This document shows positions 14,853 to 25,189 of a DNA stretch of 64,000 nucleotides, in pieces (within the stretch, counting starts at the first letter, position 1; every line of letters begins with the position of its first letter). The position numbers were made by a program, and so were the translations under genes. The notes beneath the pieces are model-generated. The model did no database searches, was not told the DNA's origin, and saw nothing but the letters and a program-made list of their open reading frames with translations. This DNA comes from Muricoccus nepalensis (GTDB taxonomy: Bacteria; Pseudomonadota; Alphaproteobacteria; Acetobacterales; Acetobacteraceae): assembly GCF_006438825.1 (NCBI RefSeq), contig NZ_RCZP01000029.1, forward strand, positions 1-64,000, given 5' to 3'.

Positions 14853-15791
14853 ATGGTGCAGGGCGGACCGGATAAACTCACCGAGGTCGAGCGCCGCCGC
14901 CTAGAGCGGCTCGAGCGCACGCTCAAACATCGACGAGGCCGCCGGGCGCCTGCTGTCATGCCGAGCCGCCTCGCGCGAACGTCCGCCTTCGCGCCTCGCC
15001 AGCAGGGCCTCAGCAACGCCGCGGATTTCTCGCGGGTCTATGTCGTCCCCGGCCAAAGCGTCGTCGAGGTCCGGGGCAGAGAACTTGGGACGCGTCACCG
15101 GGACATGCTGATGGCCCTGTTCCGGCTACGGGCGCGTCGCGTCGAGGCAACGACCCCGCAGGGCGAGAAGTTTGTCTTCTGCCAAACCACGACGAGCTGG
15201 CGGGAGTTGCTCGCGGCATCGGGCCTGCAGAGCCACGTAAACAATCTGCTGACGTGCCTTCGGGTGCTGGAAGAACTGAGGACCACGAGCGTCCGCGTCT
15301 TTCGTGGGTCATACGAAGACTACCAGTCGGCCTCGGCCAGGGGGCGTCTCGCGGGCGCTGGATGGAGCGACGCGCTTATAGGAAAAATCGAGTGGGCGGG
15401 GGCCACTCTGGATGCCCGGCTTACGGTCGAGTACGGAGAGTGGGTCCGCCGCACCCTAGAAGAGCGGCACCTGGTTGCGGTGGACGCGGACGTCTATTTC
15501 CGCCTTGCTAGCGACCATGCACGCTGCTGGTGGCCATACATTGATAGCCAGCCCGCATACACCTGGATCTCCATCGAGACGCTCGCGCAGCTCGCCGGGC
15601 GCGACTACTCGGAGCTGACGACGCGTCAGCGTGTCAAGCTCCGCGAAGAAGCGAGGCAGGCGCTCGACGACATGGTCCGCGCCGGTGGGCTGACGTCGTG
15701 GTCCACTGAGCAGGTCGGCAGCGGCCGGGCTAAGTCCTACCGCTACCGCTACGAGCGAGCGGCCGGTCCGCAGGCCAAGCTGCCTCTCTAA
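14853..15791 (+). CDS. repA: Plasmid replication initiator (RepA-like)
   Basis: The preferred start is ATG 14853 (312 aa), preceded by a GGGGGG run. The longer frame back to 14646 would translate the iterons themselves and is rejected. The sequence has a DNA-binding, winged-helix-like organisation: RELGTRHRDMLMALFRLRAR, WRELLAASGLQSHVNNLLTC, then a second helical domain with WISIETLAQLAGRDYSEL and KLREEARQALDDMV. No close family can be named with certainty. A position directly behind iterons, DnaA boxes and an AT-rich block, near a par locus, makes it the initiator that binds the iterons. A RepA/RPA-type protein is the best guess. Confidence 0.75.
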   Translation: MVQGGPDKLTEVERRRLERLERTLKHRRGRRAPAVMPSRLARTSAFAPRQQGLSNAADFSRVYVVPGQSVVEVRGRELGTRHRDMLMALFRLRARRVEATTPQGEKFVFCQTTTSWRELLAASGLQSHVNNLLTCLRVLEELRTTSVRVFRGSYEDYQSASARGRLAGAGWSDALIGKIEWAGATLDARLTVEYGEWVRRTLEERHLVAVDADVYFRLASDHARCWWPYIDSQPAYTWISIETLAQLAGRDYSELTTRQRVKLREEARQALDDMVRAGGLTSWSTEQVGSGRAKSYRYRYERAAGPQAKLPL

Positions 15792-15966
15792 AGCTACCAC
15801 CAAGCGCCCAGCAGCCTTATCCATCCGGCCATAACGTTCCAGAACCCTGCCAAAGCTGTCGTTCGGCAGCAGCGCCTATCGGGTGAGTAGTGCCAGATAC
15901 TCACGTTCATGTTTGAAGAGATTGTCATGAGGTGACACCCTCTCTTTCTCGCGTCACAGTTGTTGC

Positions 15967-16155
15967 ATGGCTGCTCAGCACACCCTGCATGTCGCCCTCA
16001 CCGAACCCCTTGTGCGGTATGTGGGAGGGCAGGTCGCATCGGGTCGCTACGCAACGGCAAGCGAGGTGGTACGCGCCGCTCTACGCCTGCTGATCGAACG
16101 GGACGCGGCTGCCTTGGACCGGTTGCCCGAGGCAGAGACATCCGCCGATGTCTGA
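15967..16155 (+). CDS. parD: ParD-like antitoxin (RHH), no toxin partner
   Basis: A 62-residue protein: HTLHVALTEPLVRYVGGQVA then SGRYATASEVVRAALRLLIE, which is the ribbon-helix-helix core of ParD antitoxins. It ends with a short acidic tail. In a normal ParDE locus the parE toxin follows with an overlap. Here the overlapping downstream gene (8 bp) is a 962-aa hybrid histidine kinase instead. The protein may be an orphan antitoxin or a small DNA-binding regulator of the kinase gene. The family call is firm; the function here is open. Confidence 0.75.
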   Translation: MAAQHTLHVALTEPLVRYVGGQVASGRYATASEVVRAALRLLIERDAAALDRLPEAETSADV

Positions 16156-19036
16156 CCAGGAGACGAAGTTAGGTCCTAACCCCTCCCAAGAAGTGGCCGC
16201 TCTGCTGCGTCAGCAGACCACCCTAGCCCGCTTCGGCGAACTTGCCCTTCGCTCGGAAGACCTAGACGAGATCCTGACGGAGTCCTGCAGGCTCGTGGGC
16301 GAGGCGCTCGGGACGGATCTGGCCAAGGTGCTGGAACTGCAGGCGGACGGACGAACCCTGCTGGTGCGGGCCGGTGTTGGCTGGAAGCCTGGCGTGGTCG
16401 GCCATACGCAGACCGAAGCGGACGAGGACTCCTCGGAGGGACGTGCGCTCCGCACCGGCGGACCTGTCGTCTCGGCGGATCTCCTGCAAGAGACGCGCTT
16501 TACGACCCCCGCTTTTCTGCACGAGAACGGCGTTCGGGCCCTCGTCAACGTCGTCATCATCGGCGGCAAGGACCGACCGCCCTACGGCGTGCTCGAGGTG
16601 GACAGCCGATCACCGCGGCAGTTTGACGAGGACGACATCTCCTTTCTTCGGACCTATGCTAACCTGCTCGCTGCGGCCGTGGACCGGTTGCGGGTGCTGC
16701 AGGAGACCCGTCGGGCCTCTGCCTTCGTCCAGGCCACCTCCGAGGCCCTCTACTCGATGAGCCCTGACTGGAGCGAGATGCGCCGCCTTAACGGAGGCGG
16801 CTTCCTGGCCGACACCGAGACGGCCAAGCCGAACTGGTTAGAGGACTACATCCACCCCGATGATCAAGGCGAGGTGGCCGGCGCAATTTCCGAGGCGATC
16901 CGTACCAAGAGGCCGTTCCATTTCGAGCACCGCGTCCGCTTGGTCGACGGCACCCTAGGGTGGACGGCCTCGCGGGCGGTGCCGCTCCTCGATGCGAAGG
17001 ACCGCATCACCGAGTGGTTCGGCGCGGCGTCGGACATCACGGAGCGGGTTCGCGCCAAACAGGCGGCAGATCGGATCAGGACACGACTGGAAACGTCGCT
17101 GCGAGTTGCACGGCTCGGCACCTACGAGTGGCATCCCTTAACGGGCAGGGTCGAGCTGGACGCTCGAGCCCGCGAGATTTTTGGCCTACCTGCTGAAGGG
17201 CAGGTTGATCAGGACGACATGTTCGGCCGCATGGCACCGGACGATGTGGACCGTGTTCGCGGGGAGGCCCAGGCGGCCATCAGTGACGAGGATGGGGACG
17301 CGACCGAGGGCCTCGGCCGGACGTTCGACATCAACTACGATATCGTGCTTCCGGATGGGTCACGACGATCAATCAGCACCAGCGGCACCACCGTTCTCGG
17401 CGACGACGGCGAGCGCCGCCTGCTCGGCTCCATCAACGATGTCACGGACCTCAAGCGCGCCGAGGCACTGCTCCGCGAGGAGAACGTGGCCCTTGGGCGA
17501 CGAGTGGAGGACCGGACGCAGGAGCGCGACCGCATCTGGCAGCTCAGCCAGGACATGCTGGGCGTCGCCGACGCGGACGGAGTCTGGCTGAGCGTGAATC
17601 CTGCCTGGACGGCCATCCTTGGCTGGACGGCGGCCGAGATCGTTGGCCGGACCTCGCACTGGCTGCAGCACCCCGATGACTTGGTCCGCAGCCAGCAAAG
17701 CCGGGACAAGCTAAAAGCCGGCAAGGCCCTGTACGGTTTTGAGAACCGGCTTCGCACGCGAGATGGTGGCTACCGAACCATTCACTGGACGGCGATCCCC
17801 TATGATGGCCGGACCTACGGCGTTGGCCGGGATGTTACGGCCGAGCGGGTGAAAAGCCAGGCGTTGGCTGAGTCCGAGGCTGCCCTTCGCCAGTCGCAAA
17901 AGATGGAAGCCGTTGGCCAGCTAACCGGCGGTGTGGCGCACGACTTCAACAACCTGCTGACCGTGATCCGCTCCTCGGTCGACCTGCTAAAGCGCCCTGG
18001 CCTCGCAGAAGACCGACGCGCCCGCTACGTGGCCGCGATCTCCGACACTGTCGAGCGGGCGGCCAAGCTTACCGGCCAGCTTCTCGCCTTCGCAAGACGG
18101 CAGGCACTACGGCCCGAGACCTTTGCAGTCTGCGACAGCGTGCGCATGCTGAGCGAAATGCTAGCGACGATAGCGGGCTCAAGGATCGAAATCGTTGCGG
18201 GCTTAACAGAAGAGCCATGCTTTGTGAATGCCGATCTCAGCCAGTTCGACACGGCATTGGTCAACATGGCAGTCAACGCCCGTGACGCAATGAGAGAGGA
18301 AGGCCGACTGACCATCAGGGTCAGCACTGTCGAGGAGCTGCCGGCCACGCGCTCGCAATCAGCAGTGGCTGGCGCCTTTGTGGCGGTGTCGCTGACGGAC
18401 ACCGGCAGCGGCATTCCGCCCGATCAGCTGGAGAGAATTTTCGAGCCGTTCTTCACCACCAAGGAGCAGGGCAGGGGCACTGGCCTTGGCCTAAGCCAGG
18501 TGTTCGGCTTTGCCAAGCAGTCAGGTGGCGACATCGCCGTCCAGAGCCGGATCGGCGAGGGCAGCACGTTCACACTCTACTTGCCGCGTGTGGCCGCGCC
18601 GGATGCCCGGCCAGCAGAGGTAAGCGAGCCTGCTCCGCTGGTCGATGGGCATGGCACCTGCGTCCTTGTGGTTGAGGACAACACCGACGTCGGCGCTTTC
18701 GCGACACAGGCTTTGGCGGAGCTCGGTTATCGCCCCATTCTTGCCACCAACGCGGAGCAAGCCTTGGCAGAGCTGGACAAGGATGCAGACCAATTTGACG
18801 TCGTCTTCTCTGACGTGGTCATGCCAGGGATGAGCGGGATCGAGCTCGGGCAACGCATTCGCCAGAACCATCAGGACCTGCCGGTGGTACTTACCTCGGG
18901 CTATAGCCATGTTCTGGCCCAGAACGGTACCTACGGCTTCGAACTGCTGCACAAACCCTACTCGATTGAGCAGCTCTCGCGTGTTCTGCGGAAGGCGGCT
19001 ACCCGGCAGCGGCGCAAGCGCATCCTTAGTCAGTAG
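16148..19036 (+). CDS. Hybrid histidine kinase, GAF-PAS-PAS-PAS-HisKA-HATPase-REC
   Basis: A 962-residue soluble sensor with no membrane segment. The order is: a GAF domain at about 30-190, three PAS domains at about 200-580, and a HisKA helix with the phospho-acceptor in [18 protein letters not shown] (H598). The HATPase_c boxes follow ([40 protein letters not shown]), then a C-terminal receiver with the phospho-aspartate in [13 protein letters not shown] (D889). The ATG overlaps the upstream ParD-like gene by 8 bp. The same HisKA-HATPase-REC core appears in two other genes of the window (41141-43905 and 21712-23466). The ligand or signal is unknown; the cytoplasmic GAF/PAS input suggests an intracellular or light/redox cue. 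Confidence 0.92.
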   Translation: MSDQETKLGPNPSQEVAALLRQQTTLARFGELALRSEDLDEILTESCRLVGEALGTDLAKVLELQADGRTLLVRAGVGWKPGVVGHTQTEADEDSSEGRALRTGGPVVSADLLQETRFTTPAFLHENGVRALVNVVIIGGKDRPPYGVLEVDSRSPRQFDEDDISFLRTYANLLAAAVDRLRVLQETRRASAFVQATSEALYSMSPDWSEMRRLNGGGFLADTETAKPNWLEDYIHPDDQGEVAGAISEAIRTKRPFHFEHRVRLVDGTLGWTASRAVPLLDAKDRITEWFGAASDITERVRAKQAADRIRTRLETSLRVARLGTYEWHPLTGRVELDARAREIFGLPAEGQVDQDDMFGRMAPDDVDRVRGEAQAAISDEDGDATEGLGRTFDINYDIVLPDGSRRSISTSGTTVLGDDGERRLLGSINDVTDLKRAEALLREENVALGRRVEDRTQERDRIWQLSQDMLGVADADGVWLSVNPAWTAILGWTAAEIVGRTSHWLQHPDDLVRSQQSRDKLKAGKALYGFENRLRTRDGGYRTIHWTAIPYDGRTYGVGRDVTAERVKSQALAESEAALRQSQKMEAVGQLTGGVAHDFNNLLTVIRSSVDLLKRPGLAEDRRARYVAAISDTVERAAKLTGQLLAFARRQALRPETFAVCDSVRMLSEMLATIAGSRIEIVAGLTEEPCFVNADLSQFDTALVNMAVNARDAMREEGRLTIRVSTVEELPATRSQSAVAGAFVAVSLTDTGSGIPPDQLERIFEPFFTTKEQGRGTGLGLSQVFGFAKQSGGDIAVQSRIGEGSTFTLYLPRVAAPDARPAEVSEPAPLVDGHGTCVLVVEDNTDVGAFATQALAELGYRPILATNAEQALAELDKDADQFDVVFSDVVMPGMSGIELGQRIRQNHQDLPVVLTSGYSHVLAQNGTYGFELLHKPYSIEQLSRVLRKAATRQRRKRILSQ

Positions 19037-19167
19037 CAGTTAGCGTCGAGCGTAACGGAACGTTGTCCGGGCATCTCGAAGCACGAGAGAATTTGGCTGC
19101 GAGCCACCATCATTTGTAATACATTGGCACTTCCTAGCCCTGAAAGGGCGTCAACATCAAAACGCCC

Positions 19168-19371
19168 GTGACAGTACGGATTGAAGCAGGCCTGCTGGAG
19201 GAGCTGCGCCAGCTCGCCCGGGAAGAGAACCGCACGCTGACGAACTTGATCGAGACAGTCCTGCGGCAGCGGCTCGCAGGGGCAGTTCCGTCGTCCTCAG
19301 CCAGCGAGGCCAAGGCCGTGCCCGCACGCACGGCAAAGCGCAAGAAGGACAAGCCGACCAATGCCGCCTGA
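19168..19371 (+). CDS. RHH (CopG-like) small protein preceding kaiC
   Basis: A 67-residue protein beginning at GTG 19168. The first 40 residues (MTVRIEAGLLEELRQLAREE, then NRTLTNLIETVLRQRL) form a beta-alpha-alpha ribbon-helix-helix unit. The tail is basic ([11 protein letters not shown]). The stop overlaps the kaiC start by 11 bp, so it is the first gene of the kai operon and may autoregulate it. That role is inference; only the fold and the coupling are seen. Confidence 0.65.
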   Translation: MTVRIEAGLLEELRQLAREENRTLTNLIETVLRQRLAGAVPSSSASEAKAVPARTAKRKKDKPTNAA

Positions 19372-21052
19372 GGCGACCCCCTCGACATCGCTGCCCAAGC
19401 TTGCCACGGGCATCTCCGGCTTCGACGACGTCACCCTCGGCGGCTTGCCGGCCGGTCGGCCGTCCCTGATCTGCGGCGCCGCCGGGTGCGGCAAGACCCT
19501 CTTCGCGGTGACCTTCCTGGTGAACGGCGCGACCCGCTATGGCGAGCCCGGGGTCTTCATGAGCTTCGAGGAGCGCGCCGAGGACCTTGCGGCCAACGTT
19601 GCCTCCCTCGGCTATGACCTCGATGGGCTTGTGGCCGAGGGCAAGCTGGCGATTGATCATGTGCGGGTGGAGCGCAGCGAGATCGAGGAGAGCGGCGAGT
19701 ACGACCTCGAGGGCCTCTTCGTCCGGCTCGGCTACGCGGTGGACTCCATCGGCGCCAAGCGGGTGGTGCTCGACACCATCGAGACCCTCTTCTCGGGCTT
19801 CACCGACCCCGCTCTGCTGCGCGCCGAGCTGCGCCGCCTGTTCGGCTGGATCAAGGAGCGCGGCCTCACCGCCGTGATCACGGGCGAGCGCGGCGAGGGG
19901 CAGCTCACCCGCCAGGGGCTGGAGGAGTACGTCTCGGACTGCGTCGTGCTGCTGGACAACCGGGTCGAGGACCAGATCACCACGCGCCGGCTGCGGGTGG
20001 TCAAGTACCGCGGCTCGGCCCATGGCACCAACGAGTACCCGTTCCTGATCGATGCCGATGGCATCAGCGTGCTGCCGGTGACCTCGTCCGGGCTCGATCG
20101 CCCGGCCTCGAGCGAGACGGTCTCGAGCGGCGTGCCGGGCCTCGATGCCATGCTCCGCGGCGGCGGCCTGTTCCGGGGATCCAGCATCCTGCTGTCCGGG
20201 GTGGCCGGGACCGGCAAGACCACCTTCGCGAGCCAGTTCGCGGCGGCCGCGTGCCGGCGGGGCGAGCGTTGCCTGTCCTTCGTGTTCGAGGAGAGCGCCC
20301 AGGAGATCTGCCGCAACGCCCGTTCGGTCGGCCTCGACCTGGCGGGCTGGGTTGATCAGGGGTGGCTCCGGTTCGAGGCGGCCCGCCCCAGCCTCTACGG
20401 CCTCGAGATGCACCTCGCGCGCATGCACCGTGACATCGACCGCTTCCGGCCCGACGTGGTCGTCGTCGATCCGATCTCGGCCTTCCGCGGTCCCGGCACC
20501 GAGGTGCACGCGACGCTGCTGCGGATGATGGACCTGCTGAAAAGCCGGGGCATCACGGCCCTGTTCACCAGCCTGCGGGCGGACGGCGCGATCGCCAACG
20601 GCACCGACCAGGGCTTGTCCTCGCTGATGGACGCCTGGATCAAGCTCGAGGAGGTCGAGGCGAACGGCGAGCGGAACCGCTGCCTCTACCTCATCAAGGC
20701 CCGCGGCCTCAGCCACTCGAACCAGGTGCGCGAGTACCGCATCACCGACACCGGCATCGAGTTGATCGAGCCCTACATCGGCCCGGAGGGCGTGCTCACC
20801 GGCACGGCGCGCCTCACCCAGGCGGCCCGTGAGCAGGCCGCGGCCGCGCGCCGCCGCCAGGAAGGGGAGCGGCGCCAGCGCGAGCTGGCCCGCCGTCGCG
20901 CGGCGCTGGAGCGGCAGATCGGTGAGCTGCGCGCGGCGCTCGAGGTCGAGGAGGAGGAGGCCCGGCTGCTTCTGGCGCAGGAGGGCCATCACGAGGCGGC
21001 GCTGGCGAGCGACGCCGTGGCGGTCGCGGCCCGACGCGGAGCGGCCGAGTGA
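19361..21052 (+). CDS. kaiC: KaiC-family two-domain ATPase
   Basis: A 563-residue protein with two RecA-like KaiC domains. Walker A motifs are GAAGCGKT (39-46) and GVAGTGKT (about 280-287). Each is followed by the paired catalytic glutamates of KaiC ([20 protein letters not shown]). The CII end reads [16 protein letters not shown] and then GVLTGTARL, the region that carries the autophosphorylation sites in cyanobacterial KaiC. The last ~70 residues form an Arg/Glu-rich coiled coil not present in cyanobacterial KaiC. No kaiA is present. The gene is coupled to two kaiB genes and a hybrid kinase. Non-cyanobacterial Kai systems of this layout are linked to stress adaptation or diurnal timing. Confidence 0.93.
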   Translation: MPPEATPSTSLPKLATGISGFDDVTLGGLPAGRPSLICGAAGCGKTLFAVTFLVNGATRYGEPGVFMSFEERAEDLAANVASLGYDLDGLVAEGKLAIDHVRVERSEIEESGEYDLEGLFVRLGYAVDSIGAKRVVLDTIETLFSGFTDPALLRAELRRLFGWIKERGLTAVITGERGEGQLTRQGLEEYVSDCVVLLDNRVEDQITTRRLRVVKYRGSAHGTNEYPFLIDADGISVLPVTSSGLDRPASSETVSSGVPGLDAMLRGGGLFRGSSILLSGVAGTGKTTFASQFAAAACRRGERCLSFVFEESAQEICRNARSVGLDLAGWVDQGWLRFEAARPSLYGLEMHLARMHRDIDRFRPDVVVVDPISAFRGPGTEVHATLLRMMDLLKSRGITALFTSLRADGAIANGTDQGLSSLMDAWIKLEEVEANGERNRCLYLIKARGLSHSNQVREYRITDTGIELIEPYIGPEGVLTGTARLTQAAREQAAAARRRQEGERRQRELARRRAALERQIGELRAALEVEEEEARLLLAQEGHHEAALASDAVAVAARRGAAE

Positions 21053-21390
21053 GCCATCCGCCCCCCCCACCGCCCGAGCAGGACCCGGACAGCGACCCGG
21101 ATCCCGGTCACTACCACCTGCGGCTCTATGTCGCGGGACAGACAACGAAGTCCCTTGCCGCGATGACCAACCTCAAGCGCGTCTGCGAGGAGCACCTGGC
21201 TGGCCGCTACGAGATCGAGGTCATCGACCTGCTGGTGAACCCGAGGCTGGCCGCAGGGGACCAGATCCTGGCGATCCCGACCCTGGTGCGGAGGCTGCCC
21301 GCGCCGCTCAAGCGGATCATCGGCGACCTGTCGAACACGGAGAAGGTGCTGGTCGGCCTCGACATACGCCCCAGGGCGGCAGCGCCTTGA
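21049..21390 (+). CDS. kaiB: KaiB-like protein 1
   Basis: A 113-residue thioredoxin-fold KaiB homologue: [20 protein letters not shown], the [14 protein letters not shown] strand-loop, [20 protein letters not shown] with the conserved cis-proline region, and the final [14 protein letters not shown]. An acidic, proline-rich N-terminal extension precedes the domain. The GTG start at 21049 overlaps the kaiC stop by 4 bp. KaiB binds the KaiC ring and antagonises its phosphorylation in the cyanobacterial clock; here it presumably also binds KaiC. Confidence 0.92.
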   Translation: MSHPPPPPPEQDPDSDPDPGHYHLRLYVAGQTTKSLAAMTNLKRVCEEHLAGRYEIEVIDLLVNPRLAAGDQILAIPTLVRRLPAPLKRIIGDLSNTEKVLVGLDIRPRAAAP

Positions 21391-21725
21391 GCGATGACCA
21401 CAGCGATGATGCGGAGACGCCTAGCTCGCCGCCTTACCGGCTGCGCCTTTTCGTGGCGGGCAGCACAGTACGATCAAGGCAGGCAATTGAAAACCTAAAG
21501 CGCATCTGCCGGGAGCAGCTGGACGGAGACGTCGATCTTGAGGTAGTCGATATCTATCAGCAGCCCGCACTGGCCGAGCGCTACCAGATCATCGCGGCGC
21601 CAACTCTGGTCAAGCTGCTACCACTGCCGATCCGGCGTATCATCGGCGACCTGTCTGAAACCGAGCGGGTCCTTCGAGGCCTGGATCTGATACCGCAGCG
21701 ACAACAATCTGATGACACCGATTGA
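21387..21725 (+). CDS. kaiB: KaiB-like protein 2
   Basis: A second KaiB homologue (112 aa) follows at once. The likely start is TTG 21387, overlapping the stop of kaiB1 by 4 bp; no in-frame ATG or GTG lies before the conserved domain. Core motifs are [60 protein letters not shown] and [13 protein letters not shown]. It has diverged clearly from kaiB1, so this is an old duplication or a functional pair rather than a recent copy. It overlaps the next kinase gene by 14 bp. Confidence 0.92.
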   Translation: MSDDHSDDAETPSSPPYRLRLFVAGSTVRSRQAIENLKRICREQLDGDVDLEVVDIYQQPALAERYQIIAAPTLVKLLPLPIRRIIGDLSETERVLRGLDLIPQRQQSDDTD

Positions 21726-23466
21726 TCTGCAAGGCGCCGACCCGGCGGCGCTGATCGCGCGCGTCCAGGACCTGGAGGCGCGCCTGCAGGAAAGCGAGGA
21801 GACGCTCGGCGCCATCCGGCGCGGCGAGGTCGACGCGCTGGTGGTGGGCGGACCCGTCGAGGAGCAGCGGGTCTACACGCTGGAGAGCGCCGACCGGCCC
21901 TACCGCGTGCTGATCGAGCAGATTCAGGAGGGAGCCGTCACGCTCGCGCTGGATGGGACGGTCCTGTACTGCAACCGCTGCCTCGCCGAGATGCTTGGCG
22001 TGCCGCAGGAGCGCGTCATCGGGCACTCCCTGCGGCCGCTGGTTCTCCCCGAGGACCAGCGTGCCTTTGACCGGCTCTTCGAGGACGCCCAGCACGGCGT
22101 GGCCCGTCGCGAGCTCACGCTTCGTACCCCGCTTGGCGGCCGCGTGCCGGTCTACATGTCGTTGAGCCTGCTCCGCAGCGAGGAGGGCGTGACGCTGCTC
22201 TGCGGGGTGCTCACCGACCTCACGGAGCAGAAGCTGCGCCTACGGGAGCTGGGCGAGGCCAACGAGCGCCTTCTGGAGGAGATCGCCGAGCGCGAGCGGG
22301 TCGAGGACGCGCTGCGGCAAAGCCAGAAGATGGAGGCGGTCGGGCAGCTCACCGGCGGTCTCGCGCACGACTTCAACAACCTGCTGACCGGCATCACCGG
22401 CAGTCTGGAACTCCTGCAGACCCGCGTGGCCCAGGGCCGCATCAAGGACGTCGACCGCTATGTCAACGCGGCACAGGGGGCGGCAAAGCGGGCAGCGGCG
22501 CTGACGCACCGGCTGCTGGCCTTCTCGCGGCGGCAGACGCTCGATCCCAAGCCGACGGACGTGAACCGTCTCGTCGCCGGCATGGAGGAGCTCGTCCGGC
22601 GCACCATGGGGCCGGCGGTCAGCGTCGAGCCGGTCGCGGCGGGTGGCCTGTGGACGACCCTGGTCGATCCGAGCCAGCTCGAGAACGCCCTGCTGAACCT
22701 GTGCATCAACGCGCGCGACGCCATGCCGGGCGGGGGCAAGCTGGTCATCGAGACCGGCAACCGCTGGCTCGACGAGCGCGCGGCCCGTGAGCGGGAGCTG
22801 CCGCCCGGCCAGTACGTCACCCTCTGCGTGAGCGACGACGGCACCGGCATGCCGGCCGAGGTCATCGCGCGCGCCTTCGATCCCTTCTTCACCACCAAGC
22901 CGATCGGGATGGGGACCGGGCTCGGCCTGTCGATGATCTACGGCTTCGCGCGGCAGTCGGGCGGGCAGGCGCGGATCTACTCGGAGGTTGGTCAGGGGAC
23001 GATGATCTGCCTCTACCTGCCTCGACATCTTGGAGAGGCGGTCGAACTCGAAGTGCTGACGAAGCTGTCCGAGGCTCCTCGTGCCAGGCACGATGAGACG
23101 GTGCTCGTTGTTGATGACGAGCCAACGGTGCGCATGCTGGTCGCGGAGATCCTGGAAGACCTTGGCTATACAGCTATCGAGGCTGCGGATGGGGCAGCGG
23201 GGCTCAAGGTGTTGCAATCAGATGTGCGGATCGACTTGCTGGTAACCGATGTTGGCCTTCCCGGCGGCATGAACGGCCGTCAGGTGGCGGATGCCGCCCG
23301 CGTGGCGCGGCCGGACCTCAAGGTCCTGTTCATCACGGGCTATGCCGAGAACGCGGTGCTCAGCCACGGGCACCTGGAAGCCGGCATGCATGTGCTGACC
23401 AAGCCCTTCGCCATGGACGTGCTCGCGGCTCGTATTCGAGAGCTTATCGCAAGCTCTTCGGGCTGA
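21712..23466 (+). CDS. Kai-operon hybrid histidine kinase, PAS-HisKA-HATPase-REC
   Basis: A 584-residue soluble kinase, the last gene of the kai operon. An N-terminal coiled coil (about 10-55) leads to one PAS domain (about 60-180). The HisKA site is [18 protein letters not shown] (H219). HATPase_c boxes are NLCINARDAMPGGG, DDGTGMP and GMGTGLGLSMIYGFARQSGG. The receiver domain has DDE at its acidic pocket and the acceptor in LLVTDVGLPGGMNG. A receiver fused to the kinase suggests a phosphorelay or feedback on the kinase. Linkage with KaiC/KaiB suggests that it reads out or tunes the Kai complex. A decayed paralogue lies at 57409-57915. Confidence 0.92.
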   Translation: MTPIDLQGADPAALIARVQDLEARLQESEETLGAIRRGEVDALVVGGPVEEQRVYTLESADRPYRVLIEQIQEGAVTLALDGTVLYCNRCLAEMLGVPQERVIGHSLRPLVLPEDQRAFDRLFEDAQHGVARRELTLRTPLGGRVPVYMSLSLLRSEEGVTLLCGVLTDLTEQKLRLRELGEANERLLEEIAERERVEDALRQSQKMEAVGQLTGGLAHDFNNLLTGITGSLELLQTRVAQGRIKDVDRYVNAAQGAAKRAAALTHRLLAFSRRQTLDPKPTDVNRLVAGMEELVRRTMGPAVSVEPVAAGGLWTTLVDPSQLENALLNLCINARDAMPGGGKLVIETGNRWLDERAARERELPPGQYVTLCVSDDGTGMPAEVIARAFDPFFTTKPIGMGTGLGLSMIYGFARQSGGQARIYSEVGQGTMICLYLPRHLGEAVELEVLTKLSEAPRARHDETVLVVDDEPTVRMLVAEILEDLGYTAIEAADGAAGLKVLQSDVRIDLLVTDVGLPGGMNGRQVADAARVARPDLKVLFITGYAENAVLSHGHLEAGMHVLTKPFAMDVLAARIRELIASSSG

Positions 23467-23720
23467 GATCTGGAACAGTTCCGGCTGTCGTCCTAAAGGA
23501 TCCTCAGCAGGTCAAAAGGTGAGTTCCACATTTAGCATGGCAGGGTACCGTCCCCGATATGGCCCGCCTTGCACACCGAAACCCAGCAAATCCGGCCAAA
23601 CCCGCTCCGCCAGTGGGCCTTTCACAGCGACCTACACACGATCTATTCCCGTCGTCTAAAATATGATACTGCATCGAATCTCCGCTTTCATGCCGGTTTG
23701 ATGCGGAAAGAGATGGCTCC

Positions 23721-24878
23721 ATGCTCGAATCCGCGGCTTCCGGGCCCGTTCCCACCGTCGTCCTGTTCACGTCCCACCTGGTCACCCCCGGCATCGTCCG
23801 GCAGTTCCAGGCCCTGCGCCGCGCCTGCCCGCCCCACATCACGGCCGTCTGGCTCATGCACGCGCCCCCGGGGGCGAAGCGCCCCCGGTTTTTGCGCAAC
23901 ACCCCCCTGCACTTCGTGACCACGACGGAGATCCGCACGCCCGAATACCCCGCGAAGTCGGCGGGCGGGCCGGAGTGGATCTTCCACTCGGGAGGCCACA
24001 CCGACCTACCGGTTCTGCATTTCTACCGGCAGCACCCGAACTACGAGCGCTACTGGTACATCGAGTACGACGTGCGCTTCAGCGGCCGCTGGGAAACCTT
24101 CTTCGCGGCCTTCGAGAACAGCAAGGCCGACCTTCTCACGACCACGATCCGCAGCGCGGCGGCCGACCCGGACTGGTGGATCTGGTTCAAGTTCGGCACC
24201 CCCGAGGGGCCGGGCGCGGTGGTGCCGGGATTCCGCTGGGAGCAGCGCATGGGCGCCTTCATGCCGGTCTTCCGCGCGAGCCGGCGGGCGATGGAGACCA
24301 TGGACGCGGCCTATCGCGAGGGGTGGTCCGGGCACCTGGAGGTGACCTGGCCGACGATCCTGCACAACGCCGGCCTCCTCCTGGAGGACATCGGCGGCGC
24401 CGGCGCCTTCACGCCGCGCTACCGACGGACCCACTTCTACAGCAACACCCTTCTCGAGCCCTCCTACTACCCCGGCAGCTTCGTCTACCGCCCCCTGAAG
24501 TGGCCCGTGTTCCGGCTCAAGCGGAACTACCTCTGGCACCCCGTGAAGACCTTCAAGGACAGCCTGAAGGAGAGCTACTGGGCCATGCGCAGCGCCCTCA
24601 CCCGGTGGCGGTACGGCGACGTCGTGGCCTACAAGGCCCTGCCGGAGAGCCTCAACCCCTACTACCTCGAGTTCATGGAGGAGACGGACGACCACCTCGC
24701 CTACCGCGAGGGCCGCAACCCCGCGGGCCCGCTCTCGGTGCTGGGCGAGCACGTCATGTGCAGCCTGCTCCGCTCGGGCATGACGGACGAGCAGGTCGGC
24801 GCGCAGATGAGCGTGCCCGCCGAGGATGTCGCCCGCCGGCGCGCCCGCTGGGGGCGGGAGCACGCGGCGTTGGGGTGA
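23721..24878 (+). CDS. Hypothetical protein, glycosyltransferase-like (DUF3405-type?)
   Basis: A 385-residue soluble protein. The opening PTVVLFTSHLVTPGIVRQFQ resembles a nucleotide-sugar-binding strand. YWYIEYDVRFSGRWETFF carries an acidic E-Y-D motif after an aromatic strand, as in GT-A-like families of large, poorly characterised proteins such as DUF3405. Aromatic-rich segments (PDWWIWFKFGTP, THFYSNTLLEPSYYPGSF) are conserved-looking. The gene stands alone, with about 250 bp of non-coding DNA before it. The specific family is a guess; the open frame itself is convincing by composition and length. Confidence 0.6.
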   Translation: MLESAASGPVPTVVLFTSHLVTPGIVRQFQALRRACPPHITAVWLMHAPPGAKRPRFLRNTPLHFVTTTEIRTPEYPAKSAGGPEWIFHSGGHTDLPVLHFYRQHPNYERYWYIEYDVRFSGRWETFFAAFENSKADLLTTTIRSAAADPDWWIWFKFGTPEGPGAVVPGFRWEQRMGAFMPVFRASRRAMETMDAAYREGWSGHLEVTWPTILHNAGLLLEDIGGAGAFTPRYRRTHFYSNTLLEPSYYPGSFVYRPLKWPVFRLKRNYLWHPVKTFKDSLKESYWAMRSALTRWRYGDVVAYKALPESLNPYYLEFMEETDDHLAYREGRNPAGPLSVLGEHVMCSLLRSGMTDEQVGAQMSVPAEDVARRRARWGREHAALG

Positions 24879-25073
24879 GCGCGGGCGGGAACCACCGTCA
24901 GGCCTCGATGGGTGGCAGTGGCGAAGCCGATAGAAACGCCAGCCTCGCTCAGCCTGCCACCAGCCTCATGAAATCAAGCAAACGCAGGCCAAAGCCGCCC
25001 CTCCAGCGGGCCTACCGCAGACACCTCTGCACGATAATCCCCCGCCTACCGTGCCTGCAGCGCTGGGCGAGGC

Positions 25074-25100
25074 AGGGGCCGCAATGATGGTGCGGCCCCT
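25074..25100. terminator. Hairpin between convergent genes (no U-tract)
   Basis: A 10-bp perfect stem (25074-25083 with 25091-25100) around a 7-nt loop. It lies in the 310-bp gap between the glycosyltransferase-like gene and the minus-strand secreted protein. A second perfect 10-bp stem with a 4-nt loop lies at 25166-25189, directly after the latter's stop codon. Both could terminate or protect 3' ends. Confidence 0.45.
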
Positions 25101-25189
25101 GGTCGATGGCCTGATTGGAGATGGGTCGGCCTCAGCACAGCTCTACGAGCCCCTCCGTGCACGAGCATCCGTTCATCGCTGAACGGATG

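Noticed and set aside
19157-21145. A 662-codon minus-strand frame
   Set aside because: It lies opposite kaiC and reads as Arg/Glu/His-rich low-complexity protein; the kaiC frame has full domain signatures.
23975-25087. A 370-codon plus-strand frame overlapping the glycosyltransferase-like gene
   Set aside because: It is Arg/Pro-rich shadow translation of the true 385-codon gene in another phase.
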